Positions 43,837 through 54,098 of a DNA stretch of 64,000 nucleotides are shown piece after piece. Made by a program: the position numbers and the translations under genes. How positions within the stretch are numbered: the stretch's first letter is position 1; the number at the start of each line of letters is the position of its first letter. Below the pieces are notes generated by a model that was given only the letters and a program-made list of their open reading frames with translations, was not told the origin of the DNA and did not search any database. The DNA lies in NCBI GenBank assembly GCA_963210315.1, contig OY723263.1, forward strand, positions 1,178,001-1,242,000, in the 5' to 3' direction. Origin of the DNA: Rhynchopus euleeides (Eukaryota > Euglenozoa > Diplonemea > Diplonemida > Diplonemidae).

Positions 43837-45796
43837 TCAATCACACGTGTCCTGCCGTAACCTCGGATACATGTGGGCGGCGCAGCCGACACTGCTTCTG
43901 GTGAGCAGAACCAACACAAAGCACAACTGTGCCACCAGATCTGGCCACAGGTGGCAGAGAAACATACCTGCGGACCTGCACCTTCAGGGTGGCATTGCTG
44001 GCCTTAAACCTCTCAATTTCTCTCTTGACTTCGAAGGAAGACGTCTGGGAGAGAAGCTCATTCTTCTTGAGACTATGAGTCAGAAGCTCATTTTTCCGCG
44101 CCATCTTCTGAAGCGTCGTCAGCGTCTGTGCATAGAGCGGGACGCTTTCAGGGCTTGTCGACGACGACAGATGCGCCACCCCAGGCGTGTTATACGGGCG
44201 AACCGAATTCCTCTTACACCGCGGCGCCACCACAACCTCATTCGACATCTCACCCCCATCCCGGAACCCACGCGGTGACTGGCACACCGGGCTTTCCGGC
44301 CTGCTCCCCAGGTTGCGGGATGGTTGGAGCCCCGCAGTCCCTCCGAACAGCGACATCTCATCCGACACCTCAGGCTCGGCCGTCGCATTGGACTGCTCTC
44401 TGAAACTCGCGTGCCGCTTCCGGAGGGTCATCGCAGCGACCTTCGTGCTGAACAACGAGGGCGATGCCGCCTTCGACGACGCACAGGCAGAGGCCGGGCG
44501 AGACGGAGGCTCCTCCTCCTCCGGCGAGAAGACCCCTTTGAAGTTCGGCGTCAGGGCCCCTGTGAACCGGTAGATGTCGTGGTTCTGCGCGTGGTGGGGT
44601 TGGGGTTGGGGTGACTTGTGCGGGCGCGCCTCCTGCACCCGCATCGCAGAGGAGAACATCAGCCAGAGCCGCCCCGTCGCGTCCTCCTTGAAGTACGCCA
44701 CCATGCGTGCGATGGAGTAGGTGTGGTCGATCGCCTCAAGATGGTCGACAATGCTTTGGCAGACCCCCTCGATGCGCTTCTGGATACCGTTGTGGCACCA
44801 CTTCTCCTCTGCGTAGTGGCTTGCGCCTTCGAAGGTGATAGCCTTCTCGTAGTGCTGCGAGGTTGTCTCGAAGTCCGATTTGAGCTCCTTGCAGAGCCGA
44901 GCAGCCTTGTTGATCTCCCCATTCAGCGTTTTGGTCTCAGTGACGCAGAGGATCCTGCCCAGCAGCTCCTTCTTGCGGCAGTCCTCCTTCTGCGTCAGCT
45001 TCGTGCCGGGGCTGAGGAGGAGATCGCGGCTCTGCTCGATGCTCGCGTCAAACTTCTTCTGTTTTTTGCTGCTGTACTTCGCAAGGGGGGCGAAGCACAG
45101 ATACCCCTCCTTTGCCGGGTTGGCCCGTTTCTCCGTCGGCTGGCTGTGCCGGTCTTTCAACTTCTGCCGGCTCACCCGCTTGAACACCTTGGCGCTCCCA
45201 CTGCCTGGCATGGAGGCACGGCGGCACCACACAGCCTGATACATATAATTGTAGTCCCCAGGGGGCACCACAAACCTCTGCAGAAGGCCATGGTGCTCCG
45301 GTCGCGAGTAGAGAAAGTCATGCAGCTCGTGCTTGTTGAGGAACAGGACAGAGTCGGCATCCCCCGTGTTGCGCACCAGAAAGGTGCAGCAGATGTCGCA
45401 GTCGCGTGCAGCGGGCTGCCCGAAGAAGTGTTCGAGGTTCTCCTTCTCCAGCGCCTTTGCATCCTTCTTCTCACACTTCTGCGCCGTGTGATCCCAGTAA
45501 TACCACGTCGTCGGGGTGTTGAAAAACACGACCGTATCGGGTATCTGGAAGTCAGGGCTGTCGTCCCTCCCACCCCCACTCCCCGGCTTCCGTCTTCGCC
45601 GCTTGCGTGACCTGCCACGGGAGGTGGCACCCGGGGATGCGTTGCTGGCAGACTCGTCTGCGCACTCCTCCTCCCCGTCCTGCTCGCCGGTGTGGTTACC
45701 CTTCCGCTTTGCGAGCATCGTCGTCGCATCCTTGGACAGGTAATGGAAGAGCATGTGGTTCACCCCGTCGCCATCCAACGGGTGTGATGCAGACAT
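43837..45796 (-). CDS. 629-residue protein, unknown, with Cys/His segment and coiled coil
   Basis: Two exons, 45796-43968 and 43897-43837, joined through a GTATGT donor (phase 2) and a CAG acceptor; the unspliced frame would run to 43841 instead. A Lys/Arg-rich block (RGRSRKRRRRKPGS, about 55-70) looks like a nuclear signal. FFNTPTTWYYWDHTAQKCEK and the stretch with CDICCTFLVRN follow. A helical region includes HTYSIARMVAYFKEDATG and RLWLMFSSAMRVQE, the best candidate for a conserved domain. The last quarter is Ser/Pro-rich and then a coiled coil (TLQKMARKNELLTHSLKKNE). I cannot name the family. The ATG at 45796 was preferred to a non-ATG extension. Confidence 0.75.
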
Positions 45797-47029
45797 AGCA
45801 CCGCTGCGCCACCTCACAGCCTTGCAGTCACACCCCGACCGGGTGACTGCTGTTGTATCACACCCAACGGGAACTGGGAAGGGACCCCACAGCAAGGGGG
45901 GAGCGCTGCGAGGGTGTGCTCAGGCACTGTACCCTGCCTCCTGCGAGAGGGGGCAGTGGCCTGCAGTGGGAGTGGGAATGGGGATCACTGTGCCAAGCAA
46001 GGTGTAGGCACCACTGTGGTGCCGGGGGTGGGGGTGGTGGAGGAGAAGGTGGAAGCACAGAGGGGGCGGGGTGGGGCAAGGCACTTCTGATGTCGCATGT
46101 GTCGGGCACAGATCGCACCACCTCCTCCTAGGTGGTGCATTGGGACTGGCCACCATGCCTGTTTCGGATGCTGAAAATTCTCCCTTAGTGTCCGGTGTGG
46201 TTGATTCTTTCCATGACAGAGAGACCGGTCACGAAATTGTGGCCGAGCCGGCACAACTTCTGGAGACATTGCGGACATGTTATTTTGGGGCTGCCCGACG
46301 ACAAATGGTTATGTGTACACCCTGTATACCCGGTGGGATGAAACACTCTACTGCGGCTTCCCACAACACCCACAACACGCTCCCTGACGCCGCCACCGCC
46401 ACTATTCCACTTTTTCAAAATGTTCAATAGGATCTCGTTATTCCGATTTCTTGACGATCACAGCAGGACCAGTGCCAACATCACATGGTAATATCGTTCT
46501 TTGGCGCGGCTTGCCCCAAACCCCATCCGGTCACCGATGCCAGCGCTGCATGACCCACTCATGTGGCGGGTGATGCCGCAACACGGCAGGGACGAAGAGG
46601 AAGAGACTGGCCGGGCCCTGCGAACAGAGTTGTGCGGAAAGAGGCGGGCACACAACAGCCTCACAGGGTTGCCAACAAAGAGAAAGAAAAGAAAGTGGGG
46701 TAGTCGGTAATGGACAGGCCCCTGTTACTCAGCGTGACTCCACCGCTGTGCGGCAGGGCGGATGCAATCTGCTCAAACACTTTGGCAGAGTGCAGCCGAG
46801 TGCGTAGACAATGTATCCATATGGCTGGACCGCTGAAGGCCAAAGAACACAACATGTTTCGTATTCTTTGGCAGAGACACACCGAGGAGAAGCGAAACAC
46901 AAAACACATTTCATGACCCCGTCGGTGCGAAGGCACGTGGCTGATCATGTCTTACCGATATACCATTGTGATAGACTTGGGATCCGGCGCCTGAAGTGGC
47001 AGGCTGGCTATGTGGGAGCGCCACCCACC
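45797..47029. other. Intergenic, no gene seen
   Basis: About 1.2 kb between the SET gene stop and the 629-residue gene start. No repeats or frames worth reporting. Confidence 0.6.
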
Positions 47030-48487
47030 CTACAATTCTTCATCATGCTCGTGTGCGAGGTCAGGGGTGCGCTCATGCTGCGGCAGCATCTTCTCCACTG
47101 CATCCACAGCAGAGAGCAGCAGGCTGCGCTGGTTGATGCGGTACTGCAGAGCGGTGCGTGCCCCAGACGTTGCAGGCAGGGTCTTGCTGCCCCCCTCCTT
47201 CGACAGCTCCTCTAACAGACGCTCGTCCTCCTCCTGTGTGCCTGTGAACTGTGACTTCAGCTCGTAGTTCAACACCTTCACATAGACCCGCAGTGCGTCA
47301 TTCTTTTTCTTCGTGCACTGGTGGAACCGCCTGTAGGACTTCTTGTTCGGAGTGAGGTTGCGGATGTCTTTATTCTTCGAACACTTCTTCCAGGTCTTCT
47401 CATCCACGGAGGCCACGCCGTAGAAGAACATCGCCTCACGCGACACCTCATCGCGGTGGAGGCACACGTGGCGCTGGATGTTGCCCTTCTTCAGCAGCTC
47501 CGCACGCTTGCTGTTAAGCGGCTGCAGCGAGATCCCCTCTGGCGGAGTGATGGGCAGCCCCGAAGGGTCAGCCAGTGCAAACTTATAGCAGTCGTAGGGG
47601 TTCGCCGCAGGCACAAACCCATGGTAGAGGAAGTAGATCGAAGAAGGGTTGTCGCCGTAGGACTCGAACACCTGGTCCCCAGCAGACACAGCACGGTCCG
47701 ACATCACATGCGCCACGCCAGAAGAGAGAGTGTGGTAGCGGAGAAACTTCTGTGAGCGTGTCTTCCCTGCAGTCCTGTAGTCGAAGCGCGCGTCATCGTC
47801 GTCCGGATTGTGGTTGAACATCCCTGCAACAGGCACCAGGGTCTCGACGCCCTGCATGTGCCATGCGCGTGTGGAGAGAATCGACTTGGCCCACTTCCAG
47901 TTGTCCAGAGTAAAGTCAAACCACATCTGCTTCTTCAGCTTTGCGTAGCGGGTTGCGGCATCGCCGCGGAGGTTCTCCACCTCCTCCCTGACGCGCACAG
48001 GCTGGATGAGGCGCATCTCAGCTGGGCTGAACTGCAGGGGGGCATGGAACTCCTTCGGCAGCACACGCAGCCACACGGCCCATTCAGAGTTGTCGCCCTT
48101 GTGGACAGTTTCGATGAGGAGCCATGCAATGAGTGCGTCGTTCTGGTTGTCGAGTGATGAGTAGAGTTTGAACTCGAGTGCGGCAGTCTTGTCTGTGGCG
48201 CGCAGCGACCTGGCGCGCTGCGTGATGCCCTCGTGTGACACGACCCACTTCTTCGGTATCTTGAGGACCGTTTCCCCCTTCTTGATGTCTGCAGTGGCGT
48301 ACACCCCGAGGCCCCAGTTCCCCGTGTCGCGAACCTCCGCCCTCTTGTTGGCAGGGTTCAGCGATGTGTACCAATCGCGGAATTGGGTGAGGTCGTCAGT
48401 CGCCTCATCCTCGGGGGATGTCTCCTCCAGACGCACCTCGGCAACCAACGCGGCGAAGGCACACAGCGCGAGGCACAGCTTCGCCAT
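47030..48487 (-). CDS. SET-domain protein methyltransferase (SETD3/Rubisco LSMT type) with secretory signals
   Basis: Single exon, 485 residues. A signal peptide (MAKLCLALCAFAALVAEVRL) precedes a split SET domain. The first part has NWGLGVYATADIKKGETVLK (GxG motif, about 57-76), then a helical insert. VPVAGMFNHNPD carries the NH pair, and DQVFESYGDNPSSIYFLYHG the YG motif. A C-terminal helical domain similar to the substrate-binding region follows. These enzymes transfer methyl from S-adenosylmethionine to Lys or His. The protein ends EHDEEL, close to the ER-retrieval signal HDEL/KDEL. Together with the leader this suggests an ER-lumen enzyme, unusual for the family; a plastid or other leader is an alternative. 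The ATG follows CTTGACCCACGCAG. Confidence 0.88.
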   Translation of the reverse strand: MAKLCLALCAFAALVAEVRLEETSPEDEATDDLTQFRDWYTSLNPANKRAEVRDTGNWGLGVYATADIKKGETVLKIPKKWVVSHEGITQRARSLRATDKTAALEFKLYSSLDNQNDALIAWLLIETVHKGDNSEWAVWLRVLPKEFHAPLQFSPAEMRLIQPVRVREEVENLRGDAATRYAKLKKQMWFDFTLDNWKWAKSILSTRAWHMQGVETLVPVAGMFNHNPDDDDARFDYRTAGKTRSQKFLRYHTLSSGVAHVMSDRAVSAGDQVFESYGDNPSSIYFLYHGFVPAANPYDCYKFALADPSGLPITPPEGISLQPLNSKRAELLKKGNIQRHVCLHRDEVSREAMFFYGVASVDEKTWKKCSKNKDIRNLTPNKKSYRRFHQCTKKKNDALRVYVKVLNYELKSQFTGTQEEDERLLEELSKEGGSKTLPATSGARTALQYRINQRSLLLSAVDAVEKMLPQHERTPDLAHEHDEEL

Positions 48488-49036
48488 GCTGCCCGGTGCA
48501 ACACTCGTGCTGCCGCACCCTGCGTGGGTCAAGGGTGTGGCAAACCAATCAGAGAGCAGAACGAGCAGGCAGGCGGCCATCGGACAACACCCGCGATACA
48601 CCATCAGAAGCTGCGGCAAGCGAAGGGGGTGGGGAAGCGATGGGGCTGGGGTCCGCCACCACGGCACATGACTATGACCTTTCTCTACCTCTCCCGCCTT
48701 GGTTGGGAGAGGGTGGGTGGGTGGGGGCCAGGGGGGTGGCGGCTTTTGCGGTTCTTATTGCCTGCCTCTACCCGGCAGTACTTACAGCGGCGCCCACTAT
48801 ATACAGGCTCTACGCGGTACGAGAACACGAGAACACACACGAGCGCACCGGCCACACCACGGCGGCGGCACTCACAGCACACCAACAAAAAAAACCACAG
48901 AGAGAGGTTTCACTCATAAACTCACAGACTCACGTGAATCTTTTTCAGGATCAGTGAAGACCACGCCGAGCACATCCTGCCCTTGATGCGATCTCTGCTA
49001 TCGACTCACTCACTCACCCACTCACACCCCCCGAGG
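48488..49036. other. Intergenic carrying repeat copy A
   Basis: Contains the CACGTGAATCTTTTT repeat at 48929-48998. A CT-rich acceptor-like region belongs to the SET gene start. No gene seen. Confidence 0.6.
48929..48998. repeat. CACGTGAATC repeat, copy A
   Basis: CTCACGTGAATCTTTTT, then AGTGAAGACCACGCCGAGCAC, then CCTTGATGCGATCTC. It matches 52820-52892 with scattered changes. Confidence 0.75.
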
Positions 49037-52000
49037 CTAGTCGCTGAAGTGCTTTGGCTTTATAGTATGCACAACAGAGTCAAATCGAAGAGTAATCCGC
49101 ACAGCCCCCAGTGAGAACTGCCGCACATCATTGCATGTATACACCGCTGTGTTGCCGATGTGCGTCAGCATCTGACCCAGGTAAGACTCCAGCCCATGCA
49201 TGGCCGACGGGGTCCCCTCCTCGACATCCTCCAGGATCAGCGTCGTCTCATCGCGAAACTTCGCACCCAGCACATCGTTGGGGTGCTTGCGTATCGTGAT
49301 GTCGTGGTGCTGCGGCGACACGGGAGCACGGGGGGTCACCATCCCGACGGGACTGTCACACGACTGCGGCGGGGCACCCTCCTCGGGATCGACGCTGTCA
49401 TCCTCCTCCGACTCGTCCATGCGGCGCGGCGCGACACGCGTCGGGCCGAACGTGACACGCCCCCCACCCGATAGCCGCGGGTGCTGCGCATCCTCCGTCC
49501 CGCTCCGCCACCCAAACTCCCGATCGAGAAAGTCACCCGCAGACTCTGTGTCCTCCGCATTGCGCGGGTTGGACAGAGACATCATGGGCCTGCGATCCTG
49601 CGACAGACGCCCCCCGCGCAGCCCTGCGTCCTTTGAGGACGCTGCCGAGACGCTCCGCGCAGCCAGCAGCGCATGGCCCCCCTCATCGTTGCGCGGGTTG
49701 GACACCGACATCGAAGTCTGCAGCCTCGGCGGGTGCTGCGCCAGCCGCAGCATCTGCTGCACGGTGTGCCCCTGCGGTGACAGCTCCGTCGTCGCCTCGC
49801 TCTCTGAGACGGGCGGCGACAGGCTGCAGAGGGGTGCCGGTGCGGCGGGGCGCGCCCAGGCGGCTGCCGCTGCTGACTGCACCGGCTGCGACAGGCCCTC
49901 CTCTGGCGAGGTGGGGCGTGGCGGGGAGACGGACTTCGTGTCGAGCGAGGCGGAGGGCGGCTCGGGAAGCACAGCGGCAGGCGAGGATGCGACGGAGTAG
50001 CCTTCGCCAGTGAGGCTGCGGGCCTCGCGTGTGTAGGGTTCCGAGATGCTGCGCTCAGGCACCTCGCTGAAGGTGACGTTGCGCGGGTTGGAGATGCGGG
50101 GCTGCGACTTGGAGGCGGCCTGCTGCGGGTGGTGGGGAGGGTGGTGGTGGTGGCTCTGCGTGTCGCGGAGCTGCTCTGCCTCATCTGCCTCCTGCTTGCG
50201 CCGCGCCAGGGACTCGCGCAGGGTGCCTGCCTCCTCTGCGACGCGCAGGACCTGCTGCTCGAGGGTGTCGACCTGTGCCTCCAGGTCGGACTGTGCCTCG
50301 TTGGCCCTCTGCAGCTGTCCCTTCAGGTCCTCCACCTGCAGGTCGCGCACGCGGCAGGCATCACCGAATCTGCTCTCGATGGTGGTGAGGTCTGCCCGGA
50401 GTGAATCCGCCTCGGCCTTGTGGCGGTCTGCTTTTGTCTCGGCATGAGTGAGCTCCCGCATGAAAGACTCTTCCCGCTTGGAGAACCTCGTCCGTTCCAG
50501 GAAGGCTTCAGCCTCGACGGTGTCGAGGCGCTGGTGGGCCCGTGCCGCCTCCAAGCGTTCCGTGGCGATTGCTGTCTCGTGTGTCTCGACATCCATCAGG
50601 AGGCGGTCGTGTTGTGCCTCGAGAGCGGCGTAGCGTGCCATCCACACAGCGGTGGGGGCGTCGCCAGTGGTGCTCTCGTCGTCGTCCACAGGGTGCTGTG
50701 TGCTGTAGGGTGTGCCGTGCGCAGGGCTCGATGGGCGTGACTTCCGCAATTCGGCAACCATGTCCTCGAGCTCCTCGATGCGCTGCTTGAGGGCCGCATT
50801 CTCCACAACCCCGAGCACACGGGAGGGGCTGTCGGCCTGCTTCGGGGTGCGCCGCCCTGAAGAACTGCCCTCCCCGTGCACACCTTCCAGCCCATCCACC
50901 TCGTGCACCACAGTGGCTTGTGTTCCGCCGTACACCGACATGGTGTAGTTCGCGATGCTGGGTGGGACAGACTCCGTGCAGCTCCCCACGTTGTACGCAT
51001 CGTAAATTTCACGCAGCTGTGCCACTGCGGGCTCTGTCACAGCACTTGCCCGGTACGAAGTCTGCAGGCTGGACCGCGGGCCCCACTCCAGCGGGAGGGG
51101 GCGGTTCTTATCCAGCTTCGACTGCACCGTGGCAAAGTGCAGCCTCCGGGCTGCACTGGGCGCCGTCCCATACACACTCTCCTTCTTGCTCCCCTTAAAG
51201 ATGGTGGCGATGTCACGGACGAGCGTGTCACGCTGCTCTGGAACCGTCTTGACCGGCTTGACCTGGTTGGTGCTCCTGATCCGAGCGGGGCTCTCCCGGC
51301 TCTGCTTCGGGGGCACACTCCTCCGTGCCCGCGGCCGATGCCGCTTCACCAACACCACCTTCCGCACTGTCCGCACGACCCGCCTCGTCTTAGGCCCAGA
51401 CCTGATCGGCGCACCTTGGGAATCTTTCCTCCAGGATCGCCTTCGCGGTGTGATTGGTGTAGTCGGCGTGCTGACCTTCCTGCCAGATGCGGCTGCCGCT
51501 GCATGCCTCGCAAGGATCTCCGCAGCACTCACCAGCGGCTCGTCCGAATCAGACCCTGACGTGTCGCCCGAGGAATCCGACGACCCCGACTCTGACATCC
51601 CTGGGTCCGTCACAGGCACCTCCTCGCTCTCCTCCTCGAACACAGTCTCCTCTGTGCAGTACGACTCATCGTCGATCGTCTCCTCCTCCTCACTCTCGAA
51701 GTGTTGGATGCTGTCCATGCTCCCCTCCCTGCCGGGCAACAAGCTGCCCTCCGACGACGTCTCAGAGGGACTGGCACGGGGCAACGCACCACGCGCCCCC
51801 GTGACCGACGCAGCACCCCCGAGGGTCGCCATGGCAGAAGCCGTCACAACGGACGCGCTGAGGCCAAGGCTGTTGTCCAGCGAGTCGCGCGCGACAACCC
51901 GTGTCTGGCGAGGCACACCGCTGCTGATATGGCTCATGGGCCCAGGCAAGGTAGCCCGTGAACCCCTCTGCAGGAACTGGTATGCATGGAGGAGGCGGAA

Positions 52001-52225
52001 GTGCCGCGAGAGCAGAGCCGTCTCCACCATCCGCTGCAGGCAAGCGAGGCCCCCGCTTGCCTGCTGCCGCCTCCACGGCAGCCGCACCGCACCCACGTCA
52101 CCCATGCTGAAGGACCGTTTGATGCGCTGCCGCTGCTCTGGGTCGGCGTGCCATCTCCGTGTCTCAGCTAGCAGCTGGTCGATCTTCTGCTCCACAGTGT
52201 CGAGCTTGTCGATAGGAGGCAGCAT
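49037..52225 (-). CDS. 1062-residue coiled-coil protein with PDZ-like C-terminus
   Basis: Single exon, start MLPPIDKLDTVEQKIDQLLA at 52225. An acidic/Ser-rich region (about 180-235) and an Arg/Lys-rich, Pro-rich region (about 245-325) precede a long coiled coil (about 490-700; DVETHETAIATERLEAARAH and following). Three copies of the short motif SNPRN lie in the Ser/Pro-rich part (about 720-920). The last 90 residues (TIRKHPNDVLGAKF, LILEDVEEGTPSAMHGLE, then a beta-rich end) resemble a PDZ-type fold with its strand-turn-strand order. A scaffold role at the cytoskeleton or cortex is an inference. The gene is preceded, in its sense, by the (CCCCT)107 tract. Confidence 0.85.
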   Translation of the reverse strand: MLPPIDKLDTVEQKIDQLLAETRRWHADPEQRQRIKRSFSMGDVGAVRLPWRRQQASGGLACLQRMVETALLSRHFRLLHAYQFLQRGSRATLPGPMSHISSGVPRQTRVVARDSLDNSLGLSASVVTASAMATLGGAASVTGARGALPRASPSETSSEGSLLPGREGSMDSIQHFESEEEETIDDESYCTEETVFEEESEEVPVTDPGMSESGSSDSSGDTSGSDSDEPLVSAAEILARHAAAAASGRKVSTPTTPITPRRRSWRKDSQGAPIRSGPKTRRVVRTVRKVVLVKRHRPRARRSVPPKQSRESPARIRSTNQVKPVKTVPEQRDTLVRDIATIFKGSKKESVYGTAPSAARRLHFATVQSKLDKNRPLPLEWGPRSSLQTSYRASAVTEPAVAQLREIYDAYNVGSCTESVPPSIANYTMSVYGGTQATVVHEVDGLEGVHGEGSSSGRRTPKQADSPSRVLGVVENAALKQRIEELEDMVAELRKSRPSSPAHGTPYSTQHPVDDDESTTGDAPTAVWMARYAALEAQHDRLLMDVETHETAIATERLEAARAHQRLDTVEAEAFLERTRFSKREESFMRELTHAETKADRHKAEADSLRADLTTIESRFGDACRVRDLQVEDLKGQLQRANEAQSDLEAQVDTLEQQVLRVAEEAGTLRESLARRKQEADEAEQLRDTQSHHHHPPHHPQQAASKSQPRISNPRNVTFSEVPERSISEPYTREARSLTGEGYSVASSPAAVLPEPPSASLDTKSVSPPRPTSPEEGLSQPVQSAAAAAWARPAAPAPLCSLSPPVSESEATTELSPQGHTVQQMLRLAQHPPRLQTSMSVSNPRNDEGGHALLAARSVSAASSKDAGLRGGRLSQDRRPMMSLSNPRNAEDTESAGDFLDREFGWRSGTEDAQHPRLSGGGRVTFGPTRVAPRRMDESEEDDSVDPEEGAPPQSCDSPVGMVTPRAPVSPQHHDITIRKHPNDVLGAKFRDETTLILEDVEEGTPSAMHGLESYLGQMLTHIGNTAVYTCNDVRQFSLGAVRITLRFDSVVHTIKPKHFSD

Positions 52226-52275
52226 CCCCCTTGGTGGGGGAGACCTTCAGGGGGTGTCGTGGGTGGCGTGAGAGG

Positions 52276-52810
52276 AGGGGAGGGGAGGGGAGGGGAGGGG
52301 AGGGGAGGGGAGGGGAGGGGAGGGGAGGGGAGGGGAGGGGAGGGGAGGGGAGGGGAGGGGAGGGGAGGGGAGGGGAGGGGAGGGGAGGGGAGGGGAGGGG
52401 AGGGGAGGGGAGGGGAGGGGAGGGGAGGGGAGGGGAGGGGAGGGGAGGGGAGGGGAGGGGAGGGGAGGGGAGGGGAGGGGAGGGGAGGGGAGGGGAGGGG
52501 AGGGGAGGGGAGGGGAGGGGAGGGGAGGGGAGGGGAGGGGAGGGGAGGGGAGGGGAGGGGAGGGGAGGGGAGGGGAGGGGAGGGGAGGGGAGGGGAGGGG
52601 AGGGGAGGGGAGGGGAGGGGAGGGGAGGGGAGGGGAGGGGAGGGGAGGGGAGGGGAGGGGAGGGGAGGGGAGGGGAGGGGAGGGGAGGGGAGGGGAGGGG
52701 AGGGGAGGGGAGGGGAGGGGAGGGGAGGGGAGGGGAGGGGAGGGGAGGGGAGGGGAGGGGAGGGGAGGGGAGGGGAGGGGAGGGGAGGGGAGGGGAGGGG
52801 AGGGGAGGGG
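52276..52810. repeat. Perfect (AGGGG)107 tandem array
   Basis: 535 bases of uninterrupted 5-base units (CCCCT on the gene-sense strand). Because 5 is not a multiple of 3, all six frames are open and give artificial Gly/Glu/Arg or Pro/Ser/Leu repeats; none is a gene. It starts about 50 nt upstream of the ATG at 52225. Long G-tract arrays of this kind can form G-quadruplexes. Confidence 0.98.
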
Positions 52811-52819
52811 ACACACACA

Positions 52820-52892
52820 CTCACGTGAATCTTTTTATATTAGTGTAGACACACACCGAGCACTTGATCTTGATGTGATCTCCACACTCACA
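52820..52892. repeat. CACGTGAATC repeat, copy B
   Basis: ACTCACGTGAATCTTTTT, then AGTGTAGACACACACCGAGCAC, then TCTTGATGTGATCTC. With copy A it brackets the 49037-52225 gene. Shorter cognates (CCGAGCAC...GTGCGATCT) are at 53514-53555 and 53803-53842. Confidence 0.75.
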
Positions 52893-53070
52893 GGACTCTC
52901 GGAGGACACCTCCGGGATGCAGGGCGAGTTGGATAACGTCAGAAGACGGAGTGTGGAGCTATGATATTTCACACCCCATGATCTCATCTTGCAGTGGCGT
53001 GGGATGATGGATGAGGTGGCAGAGAGAGAGGCACAGCCGGAGGGGGCGTCAAGGGAGCGGATGGTGGGGA

Positions 53071-53230
53071 GGGGGGGGGGTAGTGAAATAGAAGTAGAAG
53101 GGAGCACACGAATGATCACCCTTCACTCGATATGCAGGTTGTGTGTGAAATCCAGTGGGGAGGGGTGGGGGGGGTTTGATCGTCGAGAGGGAATGGAAAA
53201 GTAAATCTCCCAGCACCTTCTCGCAGGGGT
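53071..53230. repeat. R2 followed by R1 dispersed repeats
   Basis: 53071-53133 matches the R2 copy at 21853-21911, and 53161-53230 matches the R1 copy at 31741-31803. The two modules are about 30 nt apart here, so they may be halves of one longer element. Confidence 0.7.
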
Positions 53231-54098
53231 GGGGGGGGGGGGGGGACTGGGAGCGGCTCTTCTCCAATTGGACTTCAAATCCTTTTTTTTGCGATAAATA
53301 TTTCTAAGGAAGGGAAACAGGCGAGGAGTCCGGCATGCTCCCAGGGAGAAGAAGAGAGGGCGCTAGAAGCTGGGGTATGCTGTGTTGGTTAGGAGCAGGG
53401 GGTAGCGACTGGGGGGATCTGGGGGAGCGAGGCAGCAGAGACACCGCACCCCTCTCCTGCTCGGCACGCATGTGAAGGGGGGGGAAGGGAATCCCTTGTG
53501 ATTGTGTAGCAGGCACCGAGCACACTCCGCTCTTGGTGCGATCTACGCTGTGACACCTACGCTCAAGACAGGTTGGCAAGCCTATGATATACCCCATATT
53601 ACCCACAGGGTCTATGCACGAAACGGTGATCAGCACACCGCACTCCAACACAACACCCACATAGTGTGGCTGTGATCTGTGGGGGTATTTACCCACTCTA
53701 AAGGGTTGGCCGTTGCACATAAGGAAACAAACATAGGGTTGTGTTCCAGGTCGGGTTTGCTCAAAACCTGAGCAACCCACACAAAATGATTGGCGTGGTG
53801 CGGTCGGGCCGAGCGCACGCTGCTCTCAGTGCGACCTGCCGTAAGATGGACACCTCATGTGAGGGGGGCGGTGGGGGGGTGTTGCTCTTTGAAAAGAAGC
53901 TCGCCCCCCGCCGTGCCCACACCAAACAAAGGAAGGAACTCCTTCTCGAGCCACCGACGGGGAGGCGGGGTCGTCACTGAAGGCACCGCCCACACCCACA
54001 CCCACACCCAGATGCCGCTCCTCCCCTTCCCGCTCAGGGGGGCGAAGCCTCACTGTGTCGGAGCACCTGCACCCACTCACCCTTGCCTGCGCTGTATT
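53231..54098. other. Intergenic, no gene seen
   Basis: Holds two short copies of the CCGAGCAC/GTGCGATCT module and a (CACACC)n-like run near 53990-54010. Confidence 0.5.

Noticed and set aside
45797-45895. Extended N-terminus for the 629-residue protein
   Set aside because: The extension starts at TTG; the first ATG is at 45796.
52164-52848. Several 190-218-codon open frames of Pro/Ser/Leu or Gly/Glu/Arg repeats
   Set aside because: They are translations of the (AGGGG)n array, open in all six frames because the unit length is 5.
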